Source of the DNA: CAYVKM01 sp964452045
Lineage (GTDB): Bacteria; Calditrichota; Calditrichia; RBG-13-44-9
DNA length: 6,040 nt
Direction of reading: 5' to 3'
Assembly (NCBI GenBank): GCA_964452045.1
Contig: CAYVKM010000138.1
Coordinates: 1-6,040 of the forward strand
The position numbers and the translations under genes are program-made. Each line of letters opens with the position of its first letter. The first letter of the stretch is position 1. Positions 6,022-6,040 of this stretch are shown here, piece after piece. The notes under the pieces are model-generated. The model ran no database searches. It was not told the origin of the DNA and saw only the letters and a list, made by a program, of their open reading frames with translations.

Positions 6022-6040
6022 ATTTCACTATCAATAAAAA

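Overview
The window holds five convincing protein genes of ordinary bacterial type, in moderately AT-rich DNA with normal Shine-Dalgarno sites and rho-independent terminators. The gene set is an exopolysaccharide-type sugar-phosphate transferase, an OPT-family transporter, a tandem universal stress protein, an acyl-ACP thioesterase and a stand-alone CheY-like receiver. It fits a Gram-negative-like bacterium, possibly of the FCB/Calditrichota/Marinimicrobia kind, but that placement is an impression from gene style. There is no rRNA, tRNA or marker gene to test it.

Layout. Positions 1-224 are very AT-rich and hold the terminator of the first gene. The minus-strand transferase (225-1313) is followed by a 275-base divergent spacer (1314-1588) with candidate promoters and a 12-bp palindrome. 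The plus-strand OPT transporter (1589-3598) ends in a strong hairpin terminator (3618-3660). A plus-strand tandem UspA gene (3727-4620) meets the minus-strand thioesterase (4625-5371) tail to tail with 4 bases between. A 172-base spacer leads to the minus-strand receiver (5544-5969), whose upstream region carries an 11-bp perfect inverted repeat.

How the genes work together. There is little sign of a shared pathway. The OPT gene is closed off by its own terminator, and the transferase also looks like a single-gene unit. The receiver and thioesterase might be partly co-transcribed, although a weak terminator and a candidate promoter lie between them. The genes cover surface polysaccharide initiation, solute uptake, stress response, fatty-acid release and signalling.

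I found no CRISPR array, mobile element, RNA gene or convincing new system. The points most worth a second look are the transferase that lacks the family's usual N-terminal membrane bundle, the dyad in front of the receiver gene, the strand-directional terminator at the left end, and a consensus-like promoter aimed into the 3' end of the transferase.
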